A stretch of 52,808 bases of DNA from Oscillospiraceae bacterium. GTDB lineage: Bacteria > Bacillota > Clostridia > Oscillospirales > Acutalibacteraceae. The stretch spans positions 1-52,808 of the forward strand of contig SVOK01000012.1 of assembly GCA_015066445.1 (NCBI GenBank), written 5' to 3'. The position numbers and the translations under genes are program-made. Below the pieces are notes generated by a model. The model had not been told where the DNA came from and made no database searches. It saw only the letters and a program-made list of their open reading frames with translations. This document shows, in pieces, positions 42,201-50,283 of the stretch (positions are counted from its first letter, which is position 1; each line of letters begins with the position of its first letter).

Positions 42201-42716
42201 TTCAAGAAAATAATTATCTTCTCCAAAAACGGTTTTGTACCAAAGTGCCGTTTCCTTTGCTTTTTCGTATTCGCCGTTAAGAATTCTTTTAGGTATCTCA
42301 CCCGCAAGGCAGGCAGAAAGCGCAATTATACCCTCGTGATATTTTTCCAAAAGCTCACGGTCAATTCTCGGCTTTGAATAAAAGCCCTCAGTAAAGCCTG
42401 CGGATACCATTTTAATAAGGTTTTTATACCCCTCGTAATTCTCACAAAGCAGAACTAAATGTGAATAAGTATCCAAGCCCTTTTGTTTATCAAAACGGCT
42501 TCGGTTGGCAACATAAACCTCGCAACCGATAATCGGCTTAACACCTTTTGAAACGGCATATTTATAAAAATCAATAACGCCGTACATAACGCCATGGTCG
42601 GTTATGGCAAGACTTTTCTGACCAAGCTCTGCCGCACGGTCTATTAACTGTTTAATTCTGCAGCAGCCATCAAGCAAGCTGTATTCAGTATGCAAATGCA
42701 AATGAACAAAATCCAT
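39267..42716 (-). CDS. dnaE: DNA polymerase III subunit alpha (DnaE)
   Basis: The replicative polymerase of the DnaE type, 1149 residues. The N-terminal PHP domain has HLHTEYSLLDG and ITDHGVMYGVIDF. The palm carries GPGRGSGAASLAAY and PDFDIDF, which supplies two catalytic aspartates. The block SSYAFNKAHAAAYSFVAYRTAYLKCHYPAQY is typical of DnaE1/DnaE3-like proteins. A helix-hairpin-helix region and OB domain follow. There is no built-in exonuclease. Firmicutes also use PolC, which is not in this window. I start at ATG 42716, with GGGAGG 8 nt upstream. The ATG two codons earlier is too close to that site. Confidence 0.95.
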   Translation of the reverse strand: MDFVHLHLHTEYSLLDGCCRIKQLIDRAAELGQKSLAITDHGVMYGVIDFYKYAVSKGVKPIIGCEVYVANRSRFDKQKGLDTYSHLVLLCENYEGYKNLIKMVSAGFTEGFYSKPRIDRELLEKYHEGIIALSACLAGEIPKRILNGEYEKAKETALWYKTVFGEDNYFLEIQDHGIREQKIVNPQIAKLSKETGVPLVATNDVHYIMDEDYRMHKVLLCVQTGSTVNEENALEFKTNEFYLKTAEQMAELFPNYPEALENTVKIAERCNVEFEFGKIKLPRFDIGDRDHFEYFKEKCLEGLHRIYGNNPEKTVTDRLDYELSVINRMGYVDYYLIVADFVNFAKSQGIPVGPGRGSGAASLAAYCIGITGIDPIKYNLYFERFLNPERVSMPDFDIDFCYVNRQKVIDYVIEKYGTERVSQIVTFGTMAARGAIRDVGRALDIPYAVCDRIAKLIPQSVGMTISRAIEGSAELRGLYENDPQIKELIDMSLKLEGMPRHASTHAAGVVISDKPVSEYVPLSVNDEAVVTQYTMTSLEELGLLKMDFLGLRNLTVIDDTQKYIRETEPQFDIEKIPLDDEPTYTMMGKGLTDGVFQFESDGMKNVLRQFGPRSIEDLTAILSLYRPGPMDSIPKYIHNKHNPQDITYDTPLLKPILDVTYGCIVYQEQVMQVFRALAGYSLGRADIVRRAMAKKKHEVMRKEREFFLYGEKDESGNVVTEGAIARGVSEEAANRIFDDMSSFSSYAFNKAHAAAYSFVAYRTAYLKCHYPAQYFSALMTSMMDSASKISLYTAECKKNGIKVLPPSVNHSGSGFTPDGNAIRFGLLAVKNLGLGIIERLISERKLNGKYTSMYDFCLRNHSREFNRKALEGLIKSGALDGLEDNRRQMLYNIEGVLSAVENERRFSAEGQLNLFDEMDSPNVFIPEKMPEMDEDLKLELEKEATGLYLSGHPMDKFSSFLKNAGFTKISDIVGGKMGDGKRVTIAGILSQLKVRQLKNNSLLASALLEDITASVPITIFSKPYAQYKELLSSKEPVILTGRIAEREDRDTEIVCERVELLPKNSINQAPVKKQMKKALYLKLKNTDDEVFFKVKEKLSEYKGETAVIIYCTDTNKKLEAPRNLWVEPKDRLISSLFDILGKENVKLVK

Positions 42717-42736
42717 TGTCATAACCTCCCTTATTC

Positions 42737-42775
42737 AATTCGGAATTCGTAATTCGTAATTCGTAATTCGGAATT
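42737..42775. repeat. heptamer tandem repeat AATTCGK
   Basis: Five consecutive 7-bp units read AATTCGG, AATTCGT (three times) and AATTCGG, then AATT. The array fills most of the 57-bp gap between whiA and dnaE, starts 6 bp from the dnaE ribosome site and touches the whiA stop codon. Because the outer units are GG forms, the array is symmetrical in unit type. Confidence 0.8.
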
Positions 42776-43667
42776 ATTTTTTTATTTCCTCATAAATTTC
42801 TGCTATCTTTTTAAGTCTGTGATTAAGTCCTGATACAGTGAGTGCCGAATCAGATAGGCGGCACAGCTCTTTTAGTGTAGCATTCGGATTATTTTTTCTA
42901 AGAAGTGCCGCTTCTAAAAGCTCATGCGGAAGGCTGTAAAGCCTGTCAGCCTTTTCGAGATATTCTATAGCTGTACGCTGACGGATAGATGCTTCAACCG
43001 TTTTTGAAATATTTGCATTGTCGCAATTACCGACACGGTTAATATTATTTTTAACTTCTTTCATTATTTTAGTATCAATAATATCAAGTGTTTTTTTACC
43101 TGCGCCCATAAGCGTCAGCAAATCTTCAACGCTTTCGCTGTCCTTAACATAAAGCTGAACGCCGGAGCCCCGAACAGATTTTTTCATATTAATACCGTAA
43201 TTTTCCAGCAATTCGCAGAGTTCATCTGCCAATTTCAAATTTTTAACATTAAATTCAGCTCTGTATTCCTTTTCGGGGTTGTTTATATTTCCGCAAGCTA
43301 AAAAAGCACCTCTTATAAAGCTTGGAGCACAGCACTCCCTTAAAAAGAAGCTGTTATCTATTATTTTTTCGGCAACGCCAAAATCAACCGTTGCCAAAAT
43401 CTTCAGCCTTTCGGCTTCGGACTTAACATCTGCCTTAAAAGTTGGTTTCACACTTCCGCCCTGCTTTAACTCGGGTCGGATTTTATATTGCGAATAGATT
43501 AAATTGCAGTATGCTTTTGCAACATTTTCATTTGCCGTTTGAAGGCAAATGCTTTTTAAAGAAAAAGACCTGCCAAACAGCATAAAACCGTAAACCAAGG
43601 AGGGTTTACAGCAGCCTGACGGTCTTATTGAAATAAGTTCATTTTTAACCTGTACACAAAAAGACAT
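42774..43667 (-). CDS. whiA: sporulation/division regulator WhiA
   Basis: The 297-residue protein has an N-terminal LAGLIDADG-like homing-endonuclease fold (RGAFLACGNINNPEKEYRAEF near residues 117-137, without nuclease residues) and a C-terminal WhiA helix-turn-helix domain (NNPNATLKELCRLSDSALTVSGLNHRLKKI). In Gram-positive bacteria it influences cell division and chromosome segregation. The ATG at 43667 is preceded by AAAGGTG. It sits 5 nt after rapZ. The yvcK/glmR gene that usually lies between rapZ and whiA is absent. Confidence 0.93.
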   Translation of the reverse strand: MSFCVQVKNELISIRPSGCCKPSLVYGFMLFGRSFSLKSICLQTANENVAKAYCNLIYSQYKIRPELKQGGSVKPTFKADVKSEAERLKILATVDFGVAEKIIDNSFFLRECCAPSFIRGAFLACGNINNPEKEYRAEFNVKNLKLADELCELLENYGINMKKSVRGSGVQLYVKDSESVEDLLTLMGAGKKTLDIIDTKIMKEVKNNINRVGNCDNANISKTVEASIRQRTAIEYLEKADRLYSLPHELLEAALLRKNNPNATLKELCRLSDSALTVSGLNHRLKKIAEIYEEIKK

Positions 43668-43672
43668 AGCTT

Positions 43673-44530
43673 TCACCTTTTATGTATATCCCGATGCACT
43701 GTAACACAGTTATAATTTTGTTCCTTTAAATGATTACAGATAAGCTCTGCAAAGGTGACAGAACGGTGTTTACCACCTGTACAACCAAAGGCTATCGTTA
43801 ATTGGCTTTTGCCCTCTTTAGCATAAAGCGGAACAGCACAGTCGAGAAAAGAGCATAAGCGTTTTAAAAATTCCTCGCTATCCTTACTGTTCATAACATA
43901 TTCCCTGACAAGGCTGTCAAGCCCTGTTTTATGCTTTAAATCCTCAACATAAAAAGGATTAGGCAAGCATCTTACATCAAATACTAAATCTGCCTCGGTA
44001 TCTGCACCGTATTTAAAACCAAATGATTTGCAATGAATTTTTAAAACATTGCTGACACTTCCGAAAAAAATATCCGAAAGCTTAGCCTTTAGCTGAGCTA
44101 TTGAAATATAGCTCGTATCTATTATAAAATCGGCTCTGTTCCTGAGGGATATAAGCATTTCCCTCTCTGCCTTTACCGCATCAGCCAAAGAGATTTCATC
44201 AAAGCTTAATGGGTGTTTTCTGCGGTTTTCCTTATAACGGTGGATAAGCACTTCATCTGCCGCATCTAAAAAGAGTATTTTAAAATCAATATTATTGGTA
44301 TTAAGCTCATCTAAAACATCGGAAATTTCCGAAAACAAATTTCCACCACGTACATCTGTAACAATTGCAATTCGCTTAAGCTTTTCACCGCTGCGGGAAG
44401 CTAAATCAATAAAATTGGGTATTATTGTGGGCGGAATATTATCCACGCAATAAAAACCCATATCCTCAAGCGCATTTGCTGCCTGAGATTTTCCCGCACC
44501 TGACATTCCTGTTACTATAAGTAATTCCAT
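43673..44530 (-). CDS. rapZ: RNase adapter/nucleotide-binding protein RapZ
   Basis: The 285-residue protein has a P-loop ATPase-like N-domain (VTGMSGAGKSQAANALEDMGFYCVDNIPP, with a second nucleotide motif VTDVRGG) and a C-domain with GCTGGKHRSVTFAE. That block forms the metabolite-binding site which in E. coli RapZ senses glucosamine-6-phosphate. In Firmicutes (YvcJ) the target is less clear, probably cell-wall precursor control. The ATG at 44530 is preceded by AGGA. It follows murB by 7 nt. Confidence 0.93.
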   Translation of the reverse strand: MELLIVTGMSGAGKSQAANALEDMGFYCVDNIPPTIIPNFIDLASRSGEKLKRIAIVTDVRGGNLFSEISDVLDELNTNNIDFKILFLDAADEVLIHRYKENRRKHPLSFDEISLADAVKAEREMLISLRNRADFIIDTSYISIAQLKAKLSDIFFGSVSNVLKIHCKSFGFKYGADTEADLVFDVRCLPNPFYVEDLKHKTGLDSLVREYVMNSKDSEEFLKRLCSFLDCAVPLYAKEGKSQLTIAFGCTGGKHRSVTFAELICNHLKEQNYNCVTVHRDIHKR

Positions 44531-44537
44531 TATTATC

Positions 44538-45443
44538 CTATTCCCTGCCCACAAAAATCACTTCGGGGTGCAATTCAACAGACTCAGCTTTTAAAACAGT
44601 TTGCCTGATATGCTCCATAAGCTGTTTAACATCATTGCAGGTGGCATTATTATAGTTTATAACAAAGCCTGCGTGCTTTTCGCTGACCATTGCGCCTCCA
44701 ACAGAAACACCCTTTAAATTATTCTGCTCAATAAGAGCACCTGCAAAATAACCCACTGGTCTTTTAAAGGTACTGCCTGCACTTGGGAATTCCAAGGGCT
44801 GTTTTGATTTGCGGCGACCCATAAAATCATCCATAGCAGAACGGATTTCGGTCTTGTCACCCTTTTTAAGTTTATAATAAACACGGGTTATAATTTTTTC
44901 GCTTTGTTTAAAAATACTTGTTCTGTAACCAAGGCACATTTCACCAAGAGAAATCTCACCAATTTCGCCGTCTTTAGTTACATATTCTGCTTTAATTACA
45001 ACATCCTTCATTTCGCCACCGTATGCGCCGGCATTCATATAAAGCGCTCCGCCAACCGAAGCCGGTATACCATAAGCAAATTCGAGTCCCGAAAGAGAAT
45101 TATTTGCTGCCGCAACACAAACCGCCGCAAGAGATGCTCCTGCTCCTGCAGAAATCACATCGTCCTCAACTTTAATATCATCAATAAGAGAAAGGCTTAT
45201 TACTGCACCCTCAATTCCTTTATCAGATACCAAAAGGTTAGAGCCCTTACCGATAATAAAATAAGGTATTTCCAATTCTTTAAGCTTTAAAAGTGCATCT
45301 TTAAGCTGTGAATTTGAGGCCACATTCACAAAAAAATCAGCAGGGCCGCCTATTTTAAAGCTTGTGTGCTCGCTCATGGGCTCTTTTATTTGGTATTTAA
45401 TTTTGTTTAGTTTACAAAATTCCTCAAAAGCCTTAAATTTCAT
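44538..45443 (-). CDS. murB: UDP-N-acetylenolpyruvoylglucosamine reductase
   Basis: Reduces UDP-GlcNAc-enolpyruvate to UDP-MurNAc with NADPH and FAD, an early step of peptidoglycan synthesis. It is the type II form: TSFKIGGPADFFV and IIGKGSNLLVSDKGIEGAVI bind FAD, YRTSIFK replaces the type I loop, the catalytic serine is in PSAGSTFKRP, and the catalytic glutamate is in the C-terminal HPEVIFVG. The ATG at 45443 gives 301 residues, the normal length. Longer in-frame starts would run into the preceding glucokinase gene. Confidence 0.95.
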   Translation of the reverse strand: MKFKAFEEFCKLNKIKYQIKEPMSEHTSFKIGGPADFFVNVASNSQLKDALLKLKELEIPYFIIGKGSNLLVSDKGIEGAVISLSLIDDIKVEDDVISAGAGASLAAVCVAAANNSLSGLEFAYGIPASVGGALYMNAGAYGGEMKDVVIKAEYVTKDGEIGEISLGEMCLGYRTSIFKQSEKIITRVYYKLKKGDKTEIRSAMDDFMGRRKSKQPLEFPSAGSTFKRPVGYFAGALIEQNNLKGVSVGGAMVSEKHAGFVINYNNATCNDVKQLMEHIRQTVLKAESVELHPEVIFVGRE

Positions 45444-45471
45444 AGTCGACCCATACTCCTTAAAGTAAATA

Positions 45472-46428
45472 TTATTTATATAGATTGCAGATATAAGCCG
45501 CACCGATAATTCCTGCATCGTTACCAAGCTTGGCAGTTCTTATCTTAGCTCTGTTTTTAACATTACGGGCGTAGTTATCACCCTCAACATATTTCTTTAT
45601 AGGCTTAATGAGGTTATCTCCCTCATTAGAAACACCGCCGCCGATACAAATGATTTCAGGCTGGAAAATATTGATATTGTTTGCAATACCTACAGCAATA
45701 TAGTAAATATACTTATCAACAACCTGCTTACCAGCCTCGTCACCCTGACGCATTGCATCAAAAGCAGTTCTGCCGTTTACCGCATTAATATCATTATTGC
45801 ACATTTCCCACATAATGCTGTTAGGGAACTTAATCATAGCCTGCTTTGTCTGGCGGATAAGCGCTGTAGCTGAAGCATAAGCCTCCCAGCAGCCCTGACG
45901 GCCGCAACCGCACATTTCACCGTCCATAGAAATAACAGTATGACCAAGCTCAGCACCTGCATAGTTAGAGCCGGAATAAAGCTTACCGTCAATAATAATT
46001 CCGCCGCCAACGCCCGTGCCTAAGGTAATCATAATAAAATCCTTTGTTCCTTTACCTGCACCTGCAACAAACTCACCGTATGCTGCAGCGTTAGCATCGT
46101 TTTCAAGATAAAAATCAATACCTGTGCGTTCTTTAAGCATTGAAGCCATTGGTACATTGAAAAATCCTAAATTATTAGCAAAGCAAACAACACCGTTATG
46201 AGGGTCAATAGCTCCCGGTGAGCCTACGCCTGCAGCTTCAATATCCTCTTTCTTAAGACCTGCCTTTGCAATTGCCTCTAAAGCTACAGCCGCCATATCG
46301 TCAACAATTTCCTCTGCAGGACGGGGGCAGTTTGTTTTTCTTTTTGCTGTTGCAATTATTTTAAAATTTTCGTCCACCACACCTGCTACGATGTTTGTTC
46401 CGCCTAAATCAATTCCTAACTTATACAT
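45472..46428 (-). CDS. ROK-family glucokinase
   Basis: Phosphorylates glucose (and possibly related hexoses) to the 6-phosphate with ATP. Unlike the ROK repressor at 1586, all catalytic motifs are intact: the phosphate-binding LGIDLGGTN near residue 4, ENDANAAAYGE near 108-118 with the catalytic Asp, GAELGH supplying a zinc ligand, and the zinc motif CGCGRQGC near 173-180. It has no DNA-binding domain. It lies between hprK and murB, linking sugar phosphorylation to carbon control and wall synthesis. Length is 318 residues. Confidence 0.9.
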   Translation of the reverse strand: MYKLGIDLGGTNIVAGVVDENFKIIATAKRKTNCPRPAEEIVDDMAAVALEAIAKAGLKKEDIEAAGVGSPGAIDPHNGVVCFANNLGFFNVPMASMLKERTGIDFYLENDANAAAYGEFVAGAGKGTKDFIMITLGTGVGGGIIIDGKLYSGSNYAGAELGHTVISMDGEMCGCGRQGCWEAYASATALIRQTKQAMIKFPNSIMWEMCNNDINAVNGRTAFDAMRQGDEAGKQVVDKYIYYIAVGIANNINIFQPEIICIGGGVSNEGDNLIKPIKKYVEGDNYARNVKNRAKIRTAKLGNDAGIIGAAYICNLYK

Positions 46429-46462
46429 TTTTAATTACTCCTTACAGTTTTGAAAAAATTAT

Positions 46463-47431
46463 TTAAAAAGGATTAACAGGTGCGTTATCTGTATCCTTTA
46501 CTTCTTCGTCATCGGTCATACCAAGTCGCTTTAACAAGTCCTCAGCCGCATTATAGCCAAGCTTTTTCTGACGGCTGTTCATAGCAGCAACCTCAATAAT
46601 AACAGCCAAATTTCGTCCCGGCTTTACAGGAATTGTAAGCGATGGAATGTTGAGCTCCAAAATTTCGGTAGTCTGATTTTCAAGACCCATTCTGTCATAC
46701 ACTTTATTAATATCCCATTGTTCGAGATTAATAACCAAATCAATTTTTTCGGTAAGCTTAACCGAGCCTGCGCCGAAAATACGGCTGGCATTTATTATTC
46801 CTATGCCACGTAGCTCAATAAAATGACGTATATTATCGGGCGCTGTTCCAACAAGCGATTTACTCGAAACTCGTCTTATTTCAACCGCATCGTCCGCAAT
46901 AAGACGGTGTCCTCTTTTAACAAGCTCAATTGCGGTTTCACTCTTACCAACTCCGCTTTCGCCTAGCAAAAGTATACCTTCACCGTAAACCTCTACAAGA
47001 ACACCGTGACGGGTAACTCGTGGAGCTAAGTGCAGATTAAGGAAGGCTATCAGTGCAGAGGTAAAATCCGAAGTGGATTCACCCGAACGAAGCAAGGGCA
47101 CTTCAAACTCCTTAGCGATTTCAATGTACATATCATTTATCTGCAAATCTCTGCAAATAACAACTGCGGGAGGTCTTCTCGAAAAGAAATCACGCAAACG
47201 CTTTGTAGCCTTTTCTTCGGTAAAGCGGGCTAAAAAGCTCTCCTCACTTTTACCAATTATCTGGATACGCTTTTCATCAAAAAACTCAAAATAGCCTGCC
47301 ATTTGAAGACCGGGACGGTTAATCTCGGCAGAAGAAACCATAATTTCATCGGCAGGTTTCGGGATATTTAAAATCTCAAGCGAAAACTCTTTAATAATCC
47401 GGCTTAAAGCCACACTAAAATTTGTACGCAA
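46463..47431 (-). CDS. hprK: HPr kinase/phosphorylase
   Basis: Phosphorylates and dephosphorylates Ser46 of HPr, the master switch of carbon catabolite control in low-GC Gram-positives. The N-terminal domain (about 1-130) leads to the kinase domain with RHGVLVEVYG, Walker A GESGVGKS near residues 155-162, LIADDAVEIRR, and the signature ELRGIGIINASRIFG. Length is 322 residues. The start is TTG with AGGAGG 7 nt upstream. It heads a run to pfkA and shares a 172-bp divergent control region with ychF. Confidence 0.94.
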   Translation of the reverse strand: MRTNFSVALSRIIKEFSLEILNIPKPADEIMVSSAEINRPGLQMAGYFEFFDEKRIQIIGKSEESFLARFTEEKATKRLRDFFSRRPPAVVICRDLQINDMYIEIAKEFEVPLLRSGESTSDFTSALIAFLNLHLAPRVTRHGVLVEVYGEGILLLGESGVGKSETAIELVKRGHRLIADDAVEIRRVSSKSLVGTAPDNIRHFIELRGIGIINASRIFGAGSVKLTEKIDLVINLEQWDINKVYDRMGLENQTTEILELNIPSLTIPVKPGRNLAVIIEVAAMNSRQKKLGYNAAEDLLKRLGMTDDEEVKDTDNAPVNPF

Positions 47432-47468
47432 TCTTTTACCTCCTCAAGGATATAAATTTACATAATAG

Positions 47469-47497
47469 ATTATAATATAAAACTCAAAAAAAATCAA
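47469..47497 (-). promoter_or_regulatory. promoter of hprK
   Basis: On the minus strand, TTGATT (47492-47497) and TATAAT (47469-47474) with 17-nt spacing. It heads the hprK-glucokinase-murB-rapZ-whiA-dnaE-pfkA run. Confidence 0.6.
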
Positions 47498-47538
47498 AGC
47501 TTTTTAACACGATTTTATAGTAATTTATAAGTTTTTTC

Positions 47539-47567
47539 TTGATAATAGCTAACAAAGGATATATAAT
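47539..47567 (+). promoter_or_regulatory. promoter of ychF
   Basis: TTGATA (47539-47544) and TATAAT (47562-47567), 17 nt apart, about 37 nt before the ychF ATG and divergent from the hprK promoter. Confidence 0.65.
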
Positions 47568-47603
47568 TATATAAAAAATTAAATTTAAAGGAAGTATTTT
47601 CAA

Positions 47604-48704
47604 ATGAAGCTTGGTATGGTGGGTCTTCCAAATGTTGGAAAATCGACCCTTTTTAATGCAATAACAAATGCGGGAGCACAGTCGGCGAATTATCCGTTCT
47701 GCACAATTGAACCAAATGTGGGTATGGTAAGCGTTCCGGACGAAAGACTCGAAAAATTAGCAGAGATTTATAATCCCGACAAATTCACCCCTGCTGTTAT
47801 TGAGTTTGTTGATATTGCAGGTCTTGTTAAAGGAGCTTCCAAGGGCGAAGGTCTTGGCAACAAATTTTTAAGCAACATACGTGAGGTTGACGCTATCGTT
47901 CACGTTGTACGTTGCTTTGAGAGTGACGATATCATTCACGTTGAAGGCTCTGTTGACCCTGAGCGTGACATTGAAACAATTAATTTAGAGCTGATTTTCT
48001 CTGATATTGAAATGGCACAGCGCCGTCTTGACAAAGCGAGCAAAGCTTTAAAGGGAGATAAAAAGCTTCAGGGTGAGGTTGATTTCCTAAAGCGTCTTAT
48101 TGAACATCTTGAGCAGGGACTTCCTGCACGTTCGATTGCGATTAATGATGAAACCGAGCAAGAGGTTATAAACACTACTGCCCTGCTCTCGGCAAAGCCT
48201 GTAATCTACGCTTGTAATATGAGTGAGGACGATTTCTCATCAGGTATTGAGGGTAACGGAAACTATAATAAGGTAAAAGCTATCGCCGAACGTGAAAAGG
48301 CAGAAATTCTCCCGATTTGCGCTGCATTAGAGGCTGAAATCTCAGGTCTTAATGACGATGAAAAGGTTATGTTCTTAGAAGAACTCGGTCTTGAACGCTC
48401 AGGTCTTGACCGAATGATACAGAAATGCTATTCCCTTTTAGGTCTTATTTCCTATCTTACCGCAGGTAAACCCGAAGTAAGAGCTTGGACTATTACAAAC
48501 GGCACAAAAGCGCCTCAGGCAGCAGGAAAAATCCACTCCGACTTTGAGCGTGGCTTTATCCGTGCGGAGGTTATAGCTTATAAGGACTTTATGGACTGCG
48601 GCGGAAATATGGTTGCTGCTAAAGAAAAAGGTCTTGTAAGAAGCGAAGGCAAGGAATACGTTATGAACGACGGTGATATTGTTCTTTTCCGTTTCAACGT
48701 ATAA
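47604..48704 (+). CDS. ychF: redox-regulated ATPase YchF (Obg family)
   Basis: The 366-residue translational P-loop NTPase that prefers ATP and binds ribosomes. Visible motifs are G1 GLPNVGKST (residues 7-15), [32 protein letters not shown], and the altered specificity motif region near NMSE in place of NKxD, which explains the ATP preference. A TGS domain ends the protein ([13 protein letters not shown]). Almost universal. AAAGGAAG precedes the ATG. Confidence 0.96.
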   Translation: MKLGMVGLPNVGKSTLFNAITNAGAQSANYPFCTIEPNVGMVSVPDERLEKLAEIYNPDKFTPAVIEFVDIAGLVKGASKGEGLGNKFLSNIREVDAIVHVVRCFESDDIIHVEGSVDPERDIETINLELIFSDIEMAQRRLDKASKALKGDKKLQGEVDFLKRLIEHLEQGLPARSIAINDETEQEVINTTALLSAKPVIYACNMSEDDFSSGIEGNGNYNKVKAIAEREKAEILPICAALEAEISGLNDDEKVMFLEELGLERSGLDRMIQKCYSLLGLISYLTAGKPEVRAWTITNGTKAPQAAGKIHSDFERGFIRAEVIAYKDFMDCGGNMVAAKEKGLVRSEGKEYVMNDGDIVLFRFNV

Positions 48705-48714
48705 TTAATTAAAT

Positions 48715-48739
48715 TCCACCCAAAATATTTTGGGGTGGA
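48715..48739 (+). terminator. hairpin after ychF that covers the next ribosome site
   Basis: TCCACCC (48715-48721) pairs with GGGTGGA (48733-48739) around AAAATATTTTG. It may weakly terminate ychF transcription, but its right arm is also the GGGGTGG ribosome site of the gene starting at 48743. It could therefore limit that gene's translation in readthrough RNA. No T tract follows, so the terminator role is uncertain. Confidence 0.45.
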
Positions 48740-48742
48740 TTT

Positions 48743-49135
48743 ATGAAAAAACATAAAGAAAAAATTATACTTTTTTCGGTTGGAGCAGCGGGCTATGGCC
48801 TCTTGGAAATACTTTGGCGTGGTTTCACGCATTGGTCTATGCTTACAGCTGGCGGTATCTGCTTTTTATTCTTCGCTAAAGTAGCTGAAAAACTAAAAAA
48901 CACAGGGATTATAATTAAAGGCATTATAGGCAGTCTTTTTATAACGGCTATAGAGCTAATATTCGGAATAATTTTTAATATAATATTAAAGAAGAATGTC
49001 TGGGATTACAGCAAACTACCTTTAAATTTAGGCGGTCAGATTTGCGTGCTTTATTCCGCTATCTGGGTTATAATCAGCATTATTTTTATTCCGTTAGCAG
49101 GCTCGCTTAGCCGAAAAATCAGGAATTCCCAATAA
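48743..49135 (+). CDS. small membrane protein, ABC_trans_CmpB-like
   Basis: A 130-residue protein with four predicted membrane segments (about residues 8-24, 32-46, 58-82 and 99-120). The pattern GYGLLEILWRGFTHWSM, then ELIFGIIFN and WDYSKLPLNLGGQICVLYSAIWV, matches the family annotated as putative ABC transporter permease (CmpB-like), whose function is not established. No ATPase partner lies nearby. Its ribosome site GGGGTGG lies in a hairpin after ychF. It precedes alr by 20 nt, so it may be co-transcribed with alanine racemase. Confidence 0.75.
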   Translation: MKKHKEKIILFSVGAAGYGLLEILWRGFTHWSMLTAGGICFLFFAKVAEKLKNTGIIIKGIIGSLFITAIELIFGIIFNIILKKNVWDYSKLPLNLGGQICVLYSAIWVIISIIFIPLAGSLSRKIRNSQ

Positions 49136-49155
49136 TTTTAAAAAGGTGTGTACAA

Positions 49156-50283
49156 ATGAGCTTTTTACACAGAACTTGGGCAGAAATTGATATTAATGCC
49201 CTTGTACATAATTTTAAAATAATTAAAAATATGGCGCCTGACTCTAAAATAATGGCAGTAGTTAAAGCTAATGCTTACGGTCACAATGTTTGCGATATTG
49301 CTCCTGTTTTAGAGGCAGAGGGTGCTGATTATTTTGCAGTTTCAAATATTGATGAGGCTTTACAGCTGCGGGAAATTGGTATAAATAAACCGATTTTGAT
49401 TTTAGGCTATACTCCTGCCGAATTTGCCGCCAAGCTTTGCTACAACAATATTTCACAATGTGTTTATTCAAAAGATTATGCGCTTGCCCTTTCAAAGGAA
49501 GCTCAAAAAAGCGGTGTCACCGTTAAGATACACATTAAGCTTGATACAGGAATGTCACGTTTAGGGTTTGACTGCCGCAGTGATGAGCTTTCAGAAATTG
49601 AAGATGCCATAAGCTCTTCAAAGCTTTCAGGCTTTTATACCGAAGGCATTTTTACCCATTTTGCAGTATCAGACCGAACTAAATCAGAGGAAGACGGTTT
49701 TACAGATTTGCAATTCAGCAATTTCAGTGCCGCTGTGAAAAAGTTTAAAAGTGCAGGCGTTGTACCTGAAATTTGCCATTGCTGTAATTCTGCAGCGCTT
49801 ATTCTTGATAGTGAAAAGCATCTGACAGCAGCAAGACCTGGTATTATTCTTTACGGTCTTTCCCCTTCTGATGCTCCCGAGCTTGAATGCGGACTTACAC
49901 CTGTAATGACCTTGAAATCGGTGGTTTCTTTGGTTAAAGAAATAAAAAAAGGTGATACTGTAAGCTATGGCAGAACCTTTACCGCATCAAAAAATATGCG
50001 TATTGCCACCGTTTCAGCAGGCTATGCCGATGGTTATCCACGGGCACTTTCAGGCAAGACTTATATTCTGATAGGCGGTAAAAAAGCTCCCGTTATCGGC
50101 AGAGTCTGTATGGACCAGATGGTGGTTGATGTGACCGATATACCCGATGTTAAAATGGGAGACGAGGTAGTTTTATTCGGTAAAGATTTATCGGTTGATA
50201 TTTTAGCCAAGCTTAGTAATACCATAAATTATGAAATAGTATGCGGGATTTCTCCCCGTGTGCCGAGGGTAATAATAAGATGA
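49156..50283 (+). CDS. alr: alanine racemase
   Basis: Converts L- to D-alanine for peptidoglycan using pyridoxal phosphate. The PLP lysine is Lys37 in [11 protein letters not shown] and the opposing catalytic tyrosine is Tyr290 in [18 protein letters not shown] and [13 protein letters not shown] are also typical. Length is 375 residues. AAAGGTG precedes the ATG. The stop overlaps the glpK start by 4 nt (ATGA). Confidence 0.95.
   Translation: MSFLHRTWAEIDINALVHNFKIIKNMAPDSKIMAVVKANAYGHNVCDIAPVLEAEGADYFAVSNIDEALQLREIGINKPILILGYTPAEFAAKLCYNNISQCVYSKDYALALSKEAQKSGVTVKIHIKLDTGMSRLGFDCRSDELSEIEDAISSSKLSGFYTEGIFTHFAVSDRTKSEEDGFTDLQFSNFSAAVKKFKSAGVVPEICHCCNSAALILDSEKHLTAARPGIILYGLSPSDAPELECGLTPVMTLKSVVSLVKEIKKGDTVSYGRTFTASKNMRIATVSAGYADGYPRALSGKTYILIGGKKAPVIGRVCMDQMVVDVTDIPDVKMGDEVVLFGKDLSVDILAKLSNTINYEIVCGISPRVPRVIIR

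Noticed and set aside
42737-42775. Origin-type iterons or a CRISPR array at the heptamers
   Set aside because: The units are contiguous without spacers and are far too short. No DnaA boxes or AT-rich unwinding region accompany them.
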